The notes: generated by a model not told the origin, from the sequence alone. A stretch of DNA of 36,894 nucleotides from Chlorogloea sp. CCALA 695 (GCF_003003885.1 NZ_PVWN01000047.1:1-36894), one strand, 5' to 3'; positions 1 through 9,695 are shown, counted from the stretch's first letter. Translations and numbers: made by a program.

Positions 1-76
1 AGCCGGATGAGGCGAAAGCTTCACGTCCGGATCTGTAGGAGAGGGGCGCGGAATAATACCCGCCCTCGACTCTAAC
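1..76 (+). mobile_element. 3' end of a group II intron (domains V and VI)
   Basis: Bases 1-34 fold as domain V: the AGC catalytic triad opens it, CCGGA pairs with TCCGG, and a GAAA tetraloop caps the upper stem. Bases 36-76 form domain VI with a GGGCG/CGCCC stem. The unpaired A at 69 is the eighth base from the proposed 3' end (CTCTAAC, ending at 76), the usual position of the lariat branch point. The rest of the intron and its reverse transcriptase would lie to the left of the window. A related, non-identical copy closes the window on the other strand. Confidence 0.85.
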
Positions 77-132
77 AGACAGGATTGCAGAAAGAAAAAA
101 TCATCATACTTTCAGAAATGCCCAAATTACTA

Positions 133-654
133 TTACTTAGTTGTCGATTTCTTTATTTTATTTCGCTGCTGGCGTTTGACAAAGGAACCCAGGCGATCGC
201 TTAATATATGACTGATTGCGCCCATCTCTAAGCCAACAAACAATGCAATCCATTCATAAGTATATTTTTTAGCTAATTGCGCCCACAATTGCCAATTCCA
301 ACTTATATCTCCCCATAATTCTGCTATTCCTACTGCAAAAATTCCCACTAAGCTTAACCAAAAGGCTAAGTATATTAATCTAACTGTCGTCCCGATGATT
401 AGTCCGTGAGAAAAGAAAGAGCGATGTTTTAAGGTCTTTTGGTAAGGTATCCACAAATACCGCAAATAACCCCAGCGTTTGTATTGTACCGAATATATAT
501 CTAAGTCTGGCCCAAACATTAAGCCGCTAAATAAGAATGCACCCGCGACAATTAAAGTGCGATCGCTATTTCTATGAGTTAATAGATAGGTGCAACCAGC
601 AATTATAGGTAAACTCCATAAAGTAATGCGATCGTGGGTTTGACCGGACGGCAT
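133..654 (-). CDS. DUF2227 family predicted metal-binding membrane protein
   Basis: A 173-residue protein that I place in the DUF2227 'putative metal-binding' family of cyanobacteria. It has an early MPSGQTHD stretch, a GPDLD motif near residue 50, and HRSFFSHG near residue 80. Together these give the His/Asp set typical of the family and are likely metal ligands; the resemblance to membrane-bound hydrolase-like YdjM/DUF457 proteins is family knowledge. Hydrophobic segments sit at about 12-45 and 88-112. The start is the ATG at 654, since MPSGxxHD is the usual family N-terminus. The gene runs away from the tRNA and ends about 55 bases from the intron junction. The biochemical function is unknown. 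Confidence 0.75.
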   Translation of the reverse strand: MPSGQTHDRITLWSLPIIAGCTYLLTHRNSDRTLIVAGAFLFSGLMFGPDLDIYSVQYKRWGYLRYLWIPYQKTLKHRSFFSHGLIIGTTVRLIYLAFWLSLVGIFAVGIAELWGDISWNWQLWAQLAKKYTYEWIALFVGLEMGAISHILSDRLGSFVKRQQRNKIKKSTTK

Positions 655-745
655 AAGATTTATTTATCTAAGGTTAAGCAAATATCGCAAAAATTCATAG
701 CTTTAATGCCATAGATTTGCTATACTGGATATTACCGTAAAAAAC

Positions 746-817
746 GGGCGATTAGCTCAGTGGTAGAGCGCCTGCCTTACAAGCAGGACGTCACTGGTTC
801 AAGTCCAGTATCGCCCA
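746..817 (+). tRNA. tRNA-Val (anticodon UAC)
   Basis: A cloverleaf fits exactly. The acceptor stem is GGGCGAT (746-752) with ATCGCCC (810-816) and discriminator A at 817. The D arm contains AGCTCAGTGGTAGAGC. The anticodon stem is CCTGC/GCAGG with loop CTTACAA, giving anticodon TAC at 778-780. The T arm carries GGTTCAAGTCC. CCA is not encoded, as is usual in cyanobacteria. UAC reads the valine codon GTA. Confidence 0.97.
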
Positions 818-966
818 TAGATTCTAGCGACTGATACAAATAGTCATACTCAAATTCTCCTCAATGAGGTGCGGTTGACTTGTACTTAAAGTTGGAGAAT
901 ATTAATATCCCATTCTCCAGTAAAATTAAGTCTTTCCAGTAGATTCATTCCAATATAGGAGCAATC

Positions 967-1905
967 ATGAGCAATCGTCCGATTATTTTAGGTATTGTCG
1001 GCGACAGTGCTGCTGGCAAAACAACTTTAACGAAAGGCATTGCTCAAGTATTAGGTGAGGATAACGTTACAGTTATTTGTACCGATGATTACCATCGCTA
1101 CGATCGCACTCAACGGGCAGAATTAGGTATAACCGCCCTGCATCCCGATTGTAACTATCTCGACATTATGCAACAACATCTGTCTTTGTTGAGGACAGGT
1201 CAACCGATACTTAAACCTGTATACAGTCACAAAACCGGAACCTTTGAGCCGCCACAGTATATTAAACCGAATAAATTTGTTGTAGTAGAAGGCTTGCTAG
1301 GTTATTCTACCCGCGCCGCTAGAGATGCTTACGATGTCAAAGTGTATTTAGCACCCCCCGAATCACTGCGCGCCGATTGGAAAGTCAGGCGAGATACAGC
1401 AAAACGCGGTTATAGCAAAGAGCAAGTGTTAGCAGAAATGGCAAAACGCGAACCAGATTCGGAAGAATTTATTCGTCCTCAGCGCCAATGGGCGGATGTA
1501 GTAGTAAGTTTTTATCCACCAAACGATAACACCAAAGAAGAGCCGTTATTAAACGTACGCTTGGTACTGCGTCCAACTATTCCTCACCCCGAATTTACGC
1601 AAATTATTAGTTCAAGCATTGCTAATGCTACCCCCGCCGTGCGGTTGGAATTAGATAGAGATATGGGTAAACCTGTAGATGTAGTAGAAATAGATGGTCA
1701 TGCAACCTTAGAGCAGGTGTACGATCTAGAGAAGCTGATATGTAGCGATATGCCCAACTTAGAGAATATATGCGATCGCCAAAGCAACCCCAATTTAGGC
1801 AAGCTTACAGGTACAACAGGGGAGCTAATTCAAAGCAACCCTCTGGCACTAACTCAGTTGTTGATTACCTACCATATGTTGAAGGCTCCACAAATTCGGC
1901 AATAG
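967..1905 (+). CDS. Phosphoribulokinase-family protein lacking the N-terminal redox cysteine
   Basis: The 312-residue protein belongs to the phosphoribulokinase/uridine kinase family; PRK makes ribulose-1,5-bisphosphate from ribulose-5-phosphate and ATP in the Calvin cycle. The P-loop GDSAAGKTT is at 12-20, and VICTDDYHRYDR (36-47) matches the ribulose-phosphate and catalytic Asp region of PRK. The canonical cyanobacterial P-loop is GDSGCGKST, whose Cys forms the regulatory disulfide with the Cys of the CxDDYH segment. Here the first Cys is Ala16 while Cys38 is kept, so thioredoxin/CP12 control through that disulfide cannot operate. The N-terminal two thirds align well with PRK; the C-terminus from about 255 looks divergent. 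An AGGAG lies just upstream of the ATG. It is probably a paralogue of a standard prk elsewhere in the genome, so its substrate is uncertain. Confidence 0.72.
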   Translation: MSNRPIILGIVGDSAAGKTTLTKGIAQVLGEDNVTVICTDDYHRYDRTQRAELGITALHPDCNYLDIMQQHLSLLRTGQPILKPVYSHKTGTFEPPQYIKPNKFVVVEGLLGYSTRAARDAYDVKVYLAPPESLRADWKVRRDTAKRGYSKEQVLAEMAKREPDSEEFIRPQRQWADVVVSFYPPNDNTKEEPLLNVRLVLRPTIPHPEFTQIISSSIANATPAVRLELDRDMGKPVDVVEIDGHATLEQVYDLEKLICSDMPNLENICDRQSNPNLGKLTGTTGELIQSNPLALTQLLITYHMLKAPQIRQ

Positions 1906-1908
1906 AGC

Positions 1909-4900
1909 TTATTTTGTCTCTTGGTTAATTTGGGCAAGCTCGGCAATAATTGATACTAATTCCTCTGGATGCACTGGTTTAGCAATATGTCTTTGAAAAC
2001 CAGCAGCAAAAGACTCGGTGCGATCTCCGGCGCGCGCGTAGGCAGTTAAGGCTGCGGCGGGAATCTGCCCCCCTAACTCTTGGCTAAGTTCTCTTACCTG
2101 ACGCAGGAGCGAGTAGCCGTCCTCGTTTGGCATCCCAATGTCTGACAATAGTACATCGTATTTCCCAGGATTATTTGTGAGCGAGGCGATCGCATTTTTT
2201 GCTGAATTAACTTCTGTTACTTCGGCTCCATACTCTTCGAGAATTGTTTTTACAAGTTCTAATAAACCCGCGTCATCTTCTACCACAAGTACCCTTAATC
2301 CTTTTAGAAGTAACAGGCTAATTTGAGGAGAGGAGGTAATCTCTTTTTTGTTTCCTTGTCTTGTCTCTAAAAGGGGTAGCTGGACTGTGAATGTTGCTCC
2401 CTGACCCTCGCCGGGACTCGCGGCGCTAACTGTACCACCGTGCAAGCCTACTAGATGCTCCACAATTGAAAGCCCCAGCCCAAGTCCACCCTCTGACCGA
2501 GTGCTGGTGCTATTGGCTTGACGGAACCGTTCAAAAACAAAAGGAAGAAACTCGGCGCTAATGCCCTGACCTGTATCGCTCACTTGAATTTGTGCTTGGG
2601 AGGCAGTACAATCTAGCGATACTGTCACTTGTCCCCCAGAAGGGGTAAACTTGATGGCGTTAGTAAGCAGATTCGAGATTATTTGTTGCAAGCGATCTTT
2701 ATCGCCGGATACTAATAAAGTTTTCGGTGTAAACACTGTTTCTATCTGAATATTTTTAGCATTAGCTAATATCCGAGCAATTTCAATAGCCGACGAAATC
2801 ACCGGAGCTAAGGCGATCGCACTGACGTTAAGTTGAAACTTCCCGGCGGTAATTCGTGAGGTTTCTAACAGATCCTCAATCAATTTATTTTGCGCCCTAG
2901 CACTGCGCTCGATTGTCTCTAGCGCATGGTCAGTTTTAGCTTGGTCAAACCCACGCTTGCGGAGCAACTGCACCCATCCTAGGATGGCAGTTAGAGGGTT
3001 ACGTAATTCGTGAGAGACAATTGATAAAAACTCATCTTTAGCCACGTTGGCAACTTCGGCGGTATGGCGCGCCGCCTGCTCCTGAGTTAGAGCGTGATCG
3101 CGTTGCTGCTCAAGTAATTTCCGCTCGGTAATATCCTCAATCGACAGCAGCAGTTGAATACTGTCTTCATGCAGAATTTTACAAGCATTGAGCAGCATAG
3201 TTTTCTGCCCTATTTGCTTAAAGTTATGGTTTACTTCAAATCCTTGAATTTCGGTATCCTTGGCAAGGACATCGGCTAACAGAACTCGCAGAGATGAAAA
3301 ATTCCATTCCCCATTTCCCAAATCGAAGATCGAAGAATTGATTGTATCCCTTGATGAAACCTCAAAAGTTCTATAGAATAATCGGTTGGCTTTTTTTACC
3401 CTCAAGTCAGAATTAAGTACCAGCAACGGCACTTGTACGGTTTCGACAATGGCTTCAGCATAGTTACGGGCAGATTCCAAATTTGTAGCACCCCGTTTGA
3501 GGGCATCAATGTCTATCAATACCACTACTGCGCCGTCAATTCGGTTGTCTACAGTCCGGTAAGGACGAATATGGAGGTTATACCAGTACCCCCCATCGGT
3601 TTGAACTTCTAAGACTATGGATTTGAGGGTATTTATGACTTCTACAACCAATTCTTCTAAGTTAGGAACGTCAAGATTGGCGTTGATGTCTCTAAAAGGT
3701 CGCCCGACATCGGTAGGAATAAAATTGAGTAATTTTTGCGCCGTTGGGGTGAAGCGTCGCACCCGCAAGTCATTTGTCAGCATTAAAATTGGGATATCAA
3801 TACTACCAATCAAGTTTGTCAAATCGTTGTTGACATCGTGCAATTGTAAGTTGCGACTACGGAGTTCTTCGTTGGTTGTTTTCAGTTCTTCGTTAGTAGC
3901 CTGAATCTCCTCTTTAGCAGTTTCGAGTTCCTCATTAATACTTTGCAACTCCTCGTTGCTCGATAAGATTTCCTCATTGGCAACTTTGAGGTCTTGATTT
4001 GTGTATTCTTGCTCTTGAGTCACTGCTTGCAGGTATTCACCCGCCGCCGCTCGCTCTTGGTTGGCTATGGCAAGTTCCTGTCTGAGCCAGTCAATCTCAC
4101 GTTCTAATTCACCCGAATCTAAACCTTCACGATTTACCGGGATGGAATTGCTAACTGCGGGTATTGCTTCTGTAAATAAAATTAAAAAGTAGCTTTTTTG
4201 GGCGATCGCATTTTTGAAGGGGATGACTTCAAGATTAATTATTTTCACGCGACTTTCATTTTCTAATCTTAGCCGCTCTTTTCTCACTAGCACATCTTGC
4301 CGTTGTGCCTCATAAACGGCAGCACGTAGGGCAACAAGTAAGTCTTTTCGTACCATTTTAAATAGGTCAAAGCTTGGGGTTCCCGGTGAAATTTTGAGAT
4401 AAAAGCTGGTTTCACCACGAATTTGCAGCACAGTCATTTTGTCGTCGATGACCACACCTACAGGAGCGTAGCGATTTAATATTAACCTGTCGGTTTCTTT
4501 ATCTAAGTCAAAACTATTGGCGGGATTGTTATTTGTAGGTTTAGGGTTGTCTACTATTGCACTGGGATATTTGCTGGTAACAAAAGAAAAACTTGGCGGA
4601 AAATCCGCCAAGTTTTTCGTATAAATTCTGTGCTTTTTATCAACTACACCAAACAATTGCGAGTTTTGAGTAGTGCTTTCGGAATTGCCCAGCATCAGAA
4701 TTCCCTTAGAGTTGAGACTGTAATGAAAAACCGATAAAACCTGTTTTTGTAACGACTCTGCCAAATAAATCATCACATTGCGACAGCTAACTAGATCCAA
4801 ATTGGCAAAAGGTGGATCGCTGCTCAAGTCTTGACGGGCAAAGATACATAATTCACGTACAGCTTTACTAATTCGATAGCCGCCAAACTCTAGCTTAGTA

Positions 4901-6081
4901 AAAAAGCGATTGCGGCGTTCTGGTGAAACACCTACCATTTGCTGATCGCTATAAACTCCAGTTCTAGCCAGTTCAATCGCCGTCTCGCTGATATCGGTGG
5001 CAAATATTTGAACGAGCAGATTAAGGGATTTTTCTCCCAAAAATTCCAGCAAACAAATGGCAATCGAGTAAGCTTCCTCCCCTGTAGAGCATCCAGCAAC
5101 CCAAATCCGAATGGGTGAATTTGCTGTTTTGTTTTGGGTGACAATTGGAAAACTTCGTGTCAACTGTTGAAAAGCTAAAGGATCGCGGAAAAAACCAGTA
5201 ACATGAATCAAAATTTCTGCATACAGTGCTTTAACTTCCGCCTCGTTGTTTTGCAAATACTGGGCGTAATCTTCTAGCTTTTCTAGTTTATATAACAGCA
5301 TTCGGCGCTGCATTCGTCGAGCGATGGTGGCAAGCTTATATTGGCTAAAGTCTACACCTGTTGACGATTTGAGTAAGGCAAAAATTAGCTGCATCCCTTC
5401 TTGGCTTTGCGGAGAATTTTCTACCAGTTTGACTGTTGATTGGGGAGCAATAAAAGGATGAATACTTAGCTTTGCTATTTCTTCGGCAATTTCTTGGGGA
5501 GGCAAAATAAAATCTACATTCCCTGTAGCTACCGCAGTATTGGGCATACTGTCAAATTTTGCCGTTCCATTACACTGGGCAAAAGTCACACCCCCGGCGG
5601 CTTTAATATGTGTTAATGCCAAAGATCCGTCCCCATCACCTCCAGATAAGATAACTGCGATCGCTTTACTACCTTGCTCGGCAGCTAAGGAGGTAAAAAA
5701 GGCATCACCAGGCATATATTTTCCTTCAACCCTCTCACGTGGCGCAAGTCTTAGCCTTCCTTGAGCTAAAATCATCGTGGTATTGGGCGCAATGATGTAA
5801 ACGTGATTTGGTTCTACCATCACACCGTCTACTACTTCACTGACAGGCATTTTTGTCTTTTTGGCTAAAATCTCTGTTAGCAAGCTTTTGTGGTCAGGAG
5901 CCAAATGCTGAATTAATGCAAAAGCCATTCCTGTATCGACAGGTAAGTACGTCAGCAAGTCTATAAAAGCTTCTAGTCCACCCGCCGAAGCAGCAATACC
6001 AACGATAGGAAATAAGTTATCCTCAAGCGGTGGACTCTTGACTTCATCATTAGATTGACCAAAAGTCTGTTCAGAAGTCAT
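1909..6081 (-). CDS. CheB-CheR-PAS-histidine kinase-receiver hybrid protein
   Basis: A 1390-residue multidomain signalling protein. Domains in order: a CheB methylesterase domain at about 25-205, with the catalytic set Ser32 (AASAGG), His59 and Asp149; a CheR methyltransferase domain at about 230-490, with the SAM-binding VAGCSTGEEAYS and CRNVMIYL; a PAS-like stretch at about 530-640; a long coiled coil at 655-755 made of repeated NEEL/INEELE units; PAS domains at about 757-860 and 875-985; HisKA with His1024 in SHELRNP; HATPase_c at about 1120-1240 with DTGQGIS and GLGLGLS; and a receiver with Asp1314 and Lys1368. All key catalytic residues are present. Such fusions act outside classical chemotaxis operons, and no MCP or CheA gene lies nearby. 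The target is unknown. The gene converges on the PRK-like gene with a 3-base gap. No clear Shine-Dalgarno precedes the ATG. Confidence 0.93.
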   Translation of the reverse strand: MTSEQTFGQSNDEVKSPPLEDNLFPIVGIAASAGGLEAFIDLLTYLPVDTGMAFALIQHLAPDHKSLLTEILAKKTKMPVSEVVDGVMVEPNHVYIIAPNTTMILAQGRLRLAPRERVEGKYMPGDAFFTSLAAEQGSKAIAVILSGGDGDGSLALTHIKAAGGVTFAQCNGTAKFDSMPNTAVATGNVDFILPPQEIAEEIAKLSIHPFIAPQSTVKLVENSPQSQEGMQLIFALLKSSTGVDFSQYKLATIARRMQRRMLLYKLEKLEDYAQYLQNNEAEVKALYAEILIHVTGFFRDPLAFQQLTRSFPIVTQNKTANSPIRIWVAGCSTGEEAYSIAICLLEFLGEKSLNLLVQIFATDISETAIELARTGVYSDQQMVGVSPERRNRFFTKLEFGGYRISKAVRELCIFARQDLSSDPPFANLDLVSCRNVMIYLAESLQKQVLSVFHYSLNSKGILMLGNSESTTQNSQLFGVVDKKHRIYTKNLADFPPSFSFVTSKYPSAIVDNPKPTNNNPANSFDLDKETDRLILNRYAPVGVVIDDKMTVLQIRGETSFYLKISPGTPSFDLFKMVRKDLLVALRAAVYEAQRQDVLVRKERLRLENESRVKIINLEVIPFKNAIAQKSYFLILFTEAIPAVSNSIPVNREGLDSGELEREIDWLRQELAIANQERAAAGEYLQAVTQEQEYTNQDLKVANEEILSSNEELQSINEELETAKEEIQATNEELKTTNEELRSRNLQLHDVNNDLTNLIGSIDIPILMLTNDLRVRRFTPTAQKLLNFIPTDVGRPFRDINANLDVPNLEELVVEVINTLKSIVLEVQTDGGYWYNLHIRPYRTVDNRIDGAVVVLIDIDALKRGATNLESARNYAEAIVETVQVPLLVLNSDLRVKKANRLFYRTFEVSSRDTINSSIFDLGNGEWNFSSLRVLLADVLAKDTEIQGFEVNHNFKQIGQKTMLLNACKILHEDSIQLLLSIEDITERKLLEQQRDHALTQEQAARHTAEVANVAKDEFLSIVSHELRNPLTAILGWVQLLRKRGFDQAKTDHALETIERSARAQNKLIEDLLETSRITAGKFQLNVSAIALAPVISSAIEIARILANAKNIQIETVFTPKTLLVSGDKDRLQQIISNLLTNAIKFTPSGGQVTVSLDCTASQAQIQVSDTGQGISAEFLPFVFERFRQANSTSTRSEGGLGLGLSIVEHLVGLHGGTVSAASPGEGQGATFTVQLPLLETRQGNKKEITSSPQISLLLLKGLRVLVVEDDAGLLELVKTILEEYGAEVTEVNSAKNAIASLTNNPGKYDVLLSDIGMPNEDGYSLLRQVRELSQELGGQIPAAALTAYARAGDRTESFAAGFQRHIAKPVHPEELVSIIAELAQINQETK

Positions 6082-6295
6082 ATATATTCGTTCTGTACCA
6101 GAACAATTGTGCGGCTGTTTTCTATATTGTAGTTAATTTAATTCATCTGTCTGGAGTTATAGATACTTAAACCGGAAAAGCCAATAAATCAATATTTCAG
6201 ATTACATAGCGCAATGCTAATTATATTTAGCAAGGCAATGTGATTTTTTAGACTTAGATGGGATAAATAAGGATAGTTGCTAAGTAATTACCTTT

Positions 6296-7024
6296 ATGTA
6301 CTGCCTAAGAATTGCCGATTTGCCAACCACAGAACGACCGCGAGAACGCTTAATAGCTAACGGTTCTCAGATTTTGGCAACGGCGGAATTAATTGCAATT
6401 TTATTAGGTACAGGACAAGGAGCGGGTAAACTTTCGGCCGTAGGGTTGGGGCAACATATTTTACAAGAACTAAGTAAGTGCGATCGCGATCCTTTGGCAG
6501 TTTTAAGAGAAGTCAGCGTTCAAGAATTGATGCAAATTGACGGAATTGGGCCAGCAAAGGCAACAACTATTTTAGCGGCGGTGGAGTTGGGAAAACGAGC
6601 TTTTCAATCGCGCCCTTTAGATCGTACACCCATTGAAAGCCCCGCAGAGGCAGCCGCAGCCTTAAGTCAACATTTAATGTGGCAATCTCAAGAACGTTTT
6701 GCTGTGCTGCTACTTGATGTAAAAAATCGCTTGCTAGGTACTCAAGTAATTACTATCGGTACAGCTACAGAAACCCTAGCGCCTCCCCGCGAGATTTTTC
6801 GGGAGGTGCTTCGTCAAGGTGCAACCAGAGTTGTAGTTGCTCACAATCACCCCTCCGGTAGTGTAGAACCAAGTACCCAAGATATTGAGTTGACGCGCCA
6901 GTTACTATCGGGAGCGCAGATATTAGGGATTCCGCTATTAGATCATTTGATTTTGGGTAATGGCAATCATCAAAGTCTGCGAGAAATAACTACATTGTGG
7001 GAAGAATGTCCGCAAGGGGATTGA
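6296..7024 (+). CDS. radC: RadC family JAB/MPN domain protein
   Basis: A 242-residue RadC (DUF2466) protein. The N-terminus [16 protein letters not shown] and the helix-hairpin-helix [10 protein letters not shown] (81-90) are typical. The JAMM metalloprotease-like signature is complete: His183, His185 (HNHPSG), Ser193 and Asp196. The family was first linked to DNA repair, but that role is disputed and the biochemical activity is not established. The start is the ATG at 6296, which gives the family's normal N-terminus, although no good Shine-Dalgarno precedes it. A strong hairpin follows the stop codon. Confidence 0.92.
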   Translation: MYCLRIADLPTTERPRERLIANGSQILATAELIAILLGTGQGAGKLSAVGLGQHILQELSKCDRDPLAVLREVSVQELMQIDGIGPAKATTILAAVELGKRAFQSRPLDRTPIESPAEAAAALSQHLMWQSQERFAVLLLDVKNRLLGTQVITIGTATETLAPPREIFREVLRQGATRVVVAHNHPSGSVEPSTQDIELTRQLLSGAQILGIPLLDHLILGNGNHQSLREITTLWEECPQGD

Positions 7025-7027
7025 TTT

Positions 7028-7050
7028 GGAGATCCCCCCTGGGGATCTCC
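7028..7050 (+). terminator. Hairpin after radC, likely terminator
   Basis: A perfect 10-bp stem, GGAGATCCCC with GGGGATCTCC and a three-base loop, begins 3 bases after the radC stop. The following run is CTTATTCCCT rather than a clean T tract, so the terminator activity is inferred. Confidence 0.6.
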
Positions 7051-7214
7051 CTTATTCCCTACTACCCAAAGTTAGGCATACTTCTATTACTTAAGACTGA
7101 TTTTAGCTAAAATATTCCTTTTAATTCTGCCAATTGTAGGAGGTAAATAGCAATTAATAGAGCCATCCTATTAATAGAGGTTAGATAAACCTAAATAAAT
7201 TTTGAGGGCAAAAG

Positions 7215-7640
7215 ATGAAACTGCAAATTTTAGCTACTACTGCAATTATTAGTGCAATTTGTTTAGTAGCTCCAGTCAAAGCAGAAAATCCAGCTCATGT
7301 CAGACAGTTGCTAGAAACTAATCAGTGCCAAAAATGCGATTTACAAGGCGCTGATTTGAGTGGATCTCATTTAATTGGCGCAGATTTGAGAGATGCAAAC
7401 TTAGAGAAAGCTAACTTAGCAAATGCCAACTTAGAAGGAGCAGATTTAACTGGTTCTAATCTCAAACAAGCTACCTTAATCAATACTTTTGCGTCAGATG
7501 CTAGTTTTAATGAAGCTAATCTTACGGGGGTGAATTTTAGCAATGCCAAGCTCTACAATGTAGATATGGATGGGGCAGTAGTAGCTGGGGCAAATTTTAA
7601 AGGAGCAAAATTGTACGGGGCAGATTTATCGAAGTATTAG
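7215..7640 (+). CDS. Exported pentapeptide-repeat protein
   Basis: A 141-residue protein with a signal peptide (about 1-23, cleavage after VKA) followed by tandem A(D/N)LxX pentapeptide repeats from about residue 43 to the end (for example GADLS, GADLR, KANLA, NANLE, GADLT, GANFK). Such repeats form a right-handed quadrilateral beta helix. The only cysteines, a CQKC pair near residue 38, sit just before the repeats and could cap the helix or bind a metal. A weak GAGGG ribosome binding site lies about 6 bases before the ATG. The likely location is the periplasm or thylakoid lumen. Cellular function is unknown. It converges on the TPR gene with a 17-base gap. Confidence 0.88.
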   Translation: MKLQILATTAIISAICLVAPVKAENPAHVRQLLETNQCQKCDLQGADLSGSHLIGADLRDANLEKANLANANLEGADLTGSNLKQATLINTFASDASFNEANLTGVNFSNAKLYNVDMDGAVVAGANFKGAKLYGADLSKY

Positions 7641-7657
7641 ATACAAAGGTAGCGTAT

Positions 7658-8875
7658 CTACTTAGGAATCTGCTTATCTACTAAAGCAATTTGCTGGGTA
7701 AAATAATCTTCTTGATATTGCAACTGTTTTGCTAAATCTAAACCATTTTGAAACGCCTCTAAAGCTTTGGGATAATCACCTTTTTTAAGATTAATTTGCC
7801 CGATTTGGTCGTAAGTATTCATCATTCCATAAACATTAACGGCTTGCTCATCGGCTTGTAAAAGAATCCGGCTTGTTTGTAGAGCTTCATCGATTTGACC
7901 TTGAGAACTATACAAAGCTACTAATTTTTTCAACGCATCCCCCGCTTGAAAAAACTGCTGCAATGCCCAAGCAGAAGTATAAGCTTGCTGATAAGAAGCA
8001 AAAGCTTGTTCTAGTTGTCCTAATACTTCATGGTCAGTAGCAATTTCTAAATACAATGCGGGAATTTCTGTAAGTAACTTTTCCTGCTGGTAAATCACTA
8101 ATAATTGCTGTTTGGTGTCTACAGCTTGCTGACGTTGCTTAGAGCGATCGTAAATATAAGCTAACTGTTGCAAATATCCTAACTCCCCTGGGCGATCGCT
8201 CTTTGCTTTGGCAAGAGTTAGCAATTGGTTGTAACTAACCACCGCTTGCGGATAATCAAACCAACTTAAATGTAGTTCTGCAATCGTTTGTAGGGTTTCT
8301 TCGGCGGCTAGGGTATCTTGTTGTTGGACTAAAATTTGGTTATAAACTGCTAAAGCCGATTTTGGTACGCGCACTTGCTCAAAAGCTGAAGCTAAAGCCG
8401 TTAATAGCTGCAAATCATTACTAGACTTCTGTTGCTGGGAAATTGCCTCTAACCTTTGGGTAATTACTTGGACTTGATAGGGTTCATTTTCTGTCCAGGC
8501 GATCGCACCTACGCGCCCTAATGCTTGAGTTTCTGATAGAAAACCTAACACCCGTCTCAATCTCAATTCTCGATTCCAAGTCTCAAAAGCGCCGATTTTC
8601 TCTCCCGCACTTAATTTAGCTTGGGCTTGAATGTTTAATTCATCTAGAGCTACCGATAAGTTTTTTTGCTCCTCTGGAGTTGGAGTTGGGGAAGTTAAAA
8701 GCGGATCGCTAGTTTTTAGTTCTAAAGGATTAACAGGAAATTCCGCCGGGGGAGTTTTTGCAGGAGCGGAAGTCGCATTTGTACTAATAAATAGCCAAAA
8801 AGTAGCGCTAACAAAGAGTTTTAGCACCAAGCTTTGACCAAAATTTTGTTTGTATAGCCGAGGGCTTGAGTGCAT
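7658..8875 (-). CDS. TPR-repeat protein with N-terminal signal/anchor
   Basis: A 405-residue protein. Residues 16-37 form a hydrophobic segment ending ATSAPA, which suggests export or membrane anchoring. A Pro-rich linker follows (about 38-66), and then helical repeats from about 75 onward that match tetratricopeptide repeats, the clearest being the last units (QIGQINLKKGDYPKALEAF and its upstream neighbours). TPR arrays mediate protein-protein contacts. No catalytic domain is seen and the partner is unknown. Similar proteins are common in cyanobacteria. Confidence 0.85.
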   Translation of the reverse strand: MHSSPRLYKQNFGQSLVLKLFVSATFWLFISTNATSAPAKTPPAEFPVNPLELKTSDPLLTSPTPTPEEQKNLSVALDELNIQAQAKLSAGEKIGAFETWNRELRLRRVLGFLSETQALGRVGAIAWTENEPYQVQVITQRLEAISQQQKSSNDLQLLTALASAFEQVRVPKSALAVYNQILVQQQDTLAAEETLQTIAELHLSWFDYPQAVVSYNQLLTLAKAKSDRPGELGYLQQLAYIYDRSKQRQQAVDTKQQLLVIYQQEKLLTEIPALYLEIATDHEVLGQLEQAFASYQQAYTSAWALQQFFQAGDALKKLVALYSSQGQIDEALQTSRILLQADEQAVNVYGMMNTYDQIGQINLKKGDYPKALEAFQNGLDLAKQLQYQEDYFTQQIALVDKQIPK

Positions 8876-9003
8876 AAGTGTAGTTAAAGGTGCGAATTAC
8901 TTAAAGATATTGACGGGCAAAAACAAAAAATTATCCTGAAAAAGTGCGAACTTCAAGCTTTAAAATACAGAAATTAGACATTTTTAAGTAGATTCTCAGT
9001 TCA

Positions 9004-9597
9004 ATGACTCATTCTACAGATATTACAACTTTAGCCCGATGGATGGCTGCCGATTTTAGCAACCAGCAGCAAGCTTTTGACAATCCACCCTTTTTTGCTC
9101 ACATTCGCGTTTGTATGCGTCCCTTGCCTCTAGAATTGCTGTCAGGAGTGAGTTTTTATATCGAGCAGGCTTATGATTATATGCTCAATACTCCCTACAG
9201 AGTCCGGGTGCTGAAATTGATAATAATGGGCGATCGCATAGCAATTGAAAACTACACCGTTAAGGAAGAACAGCAATTTTACGGTGCATCGCGGCAAAAA
9301 GAACGTCTCAACACTTTAACAGCGACGCATTTAGAGAAATTATCAGGCTGCGATATGCTTGTAGAATGGACGGGTAGCGCTTTTAAAGGCGTTGTCGAAC
9401 CGGGTAAAGGTTGTATTGTGTTCCGTAATGACAAAAAAACTTATTTAGATAGCGAGTTTGAAATTGACGCGGATAAATTTATCAGTTTAGATCGGGGACG
9501 AGATGTAGAAACCGACGAACATATCTGGGGTTCGGTGGCGGGAGCATTCCAATTTGTCCGTAAAGCTAGTTTTGCAGACGAAGTAAAAGCTATGTAG
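9004..9597 (+). CDS. cpcT: Chromophore lyase CpcT/CpeT
   Basis: The 197-residue protein matches the CpcT/CpeT (T-type) phycobilin lyases. The opening LARWMAADFSNQQQAF, the FFAHIRVCMRPLP block and a WTGSAFKG segment are characteristic. Known CpcT attaches phycocyanobilin to Cys-153 of the phycocyanin beta subunit. The length agrees with the roughly 200-residue family, and the start is the ATG at 9004, which gives the usual N-terminus. CpeT (a phycoerythrin lyase) is the close alternative; no phycoerythrin genes are in the window, so CpcT is preferred. A 2TM-domain gene follows on the same strand after 98 bases. Confidence 0.9.
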   Translation: MTHSTDITTLARWMAADFSNQQQAFDNPPFFAHIRVCMRPLPLELLSGVSFYIEQAYDYMLNTPYRVRVLKLIIMGDRIAIENYTVKEEQQFYGASRQKERLNTLTATHLEKLSGCDMLVEWTGSAFKGVVEPGKGCIVFRNDKKTYLDSEFEIDADKFISLDRGRDVETDEHIWGSVAGAFQFVRKASFADEVKAM

Positions 9598-9695
9598 AGA
9601 TGTTAATGCTAGTAAACTAGCCATAGTCCGCTATTGAGTCAAAAATGATTAGCAGTGTCAAAATATGAATAGTATGGCTATTGTAATCAGCAATT

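Noticed and set aside
9608-9621. Hairpin GCTAG-TAAA-CTAGC after cpcT as a terminator
   Set aside because: The stem is only 5 bp and no T run follows, so a terminator call is not supported.
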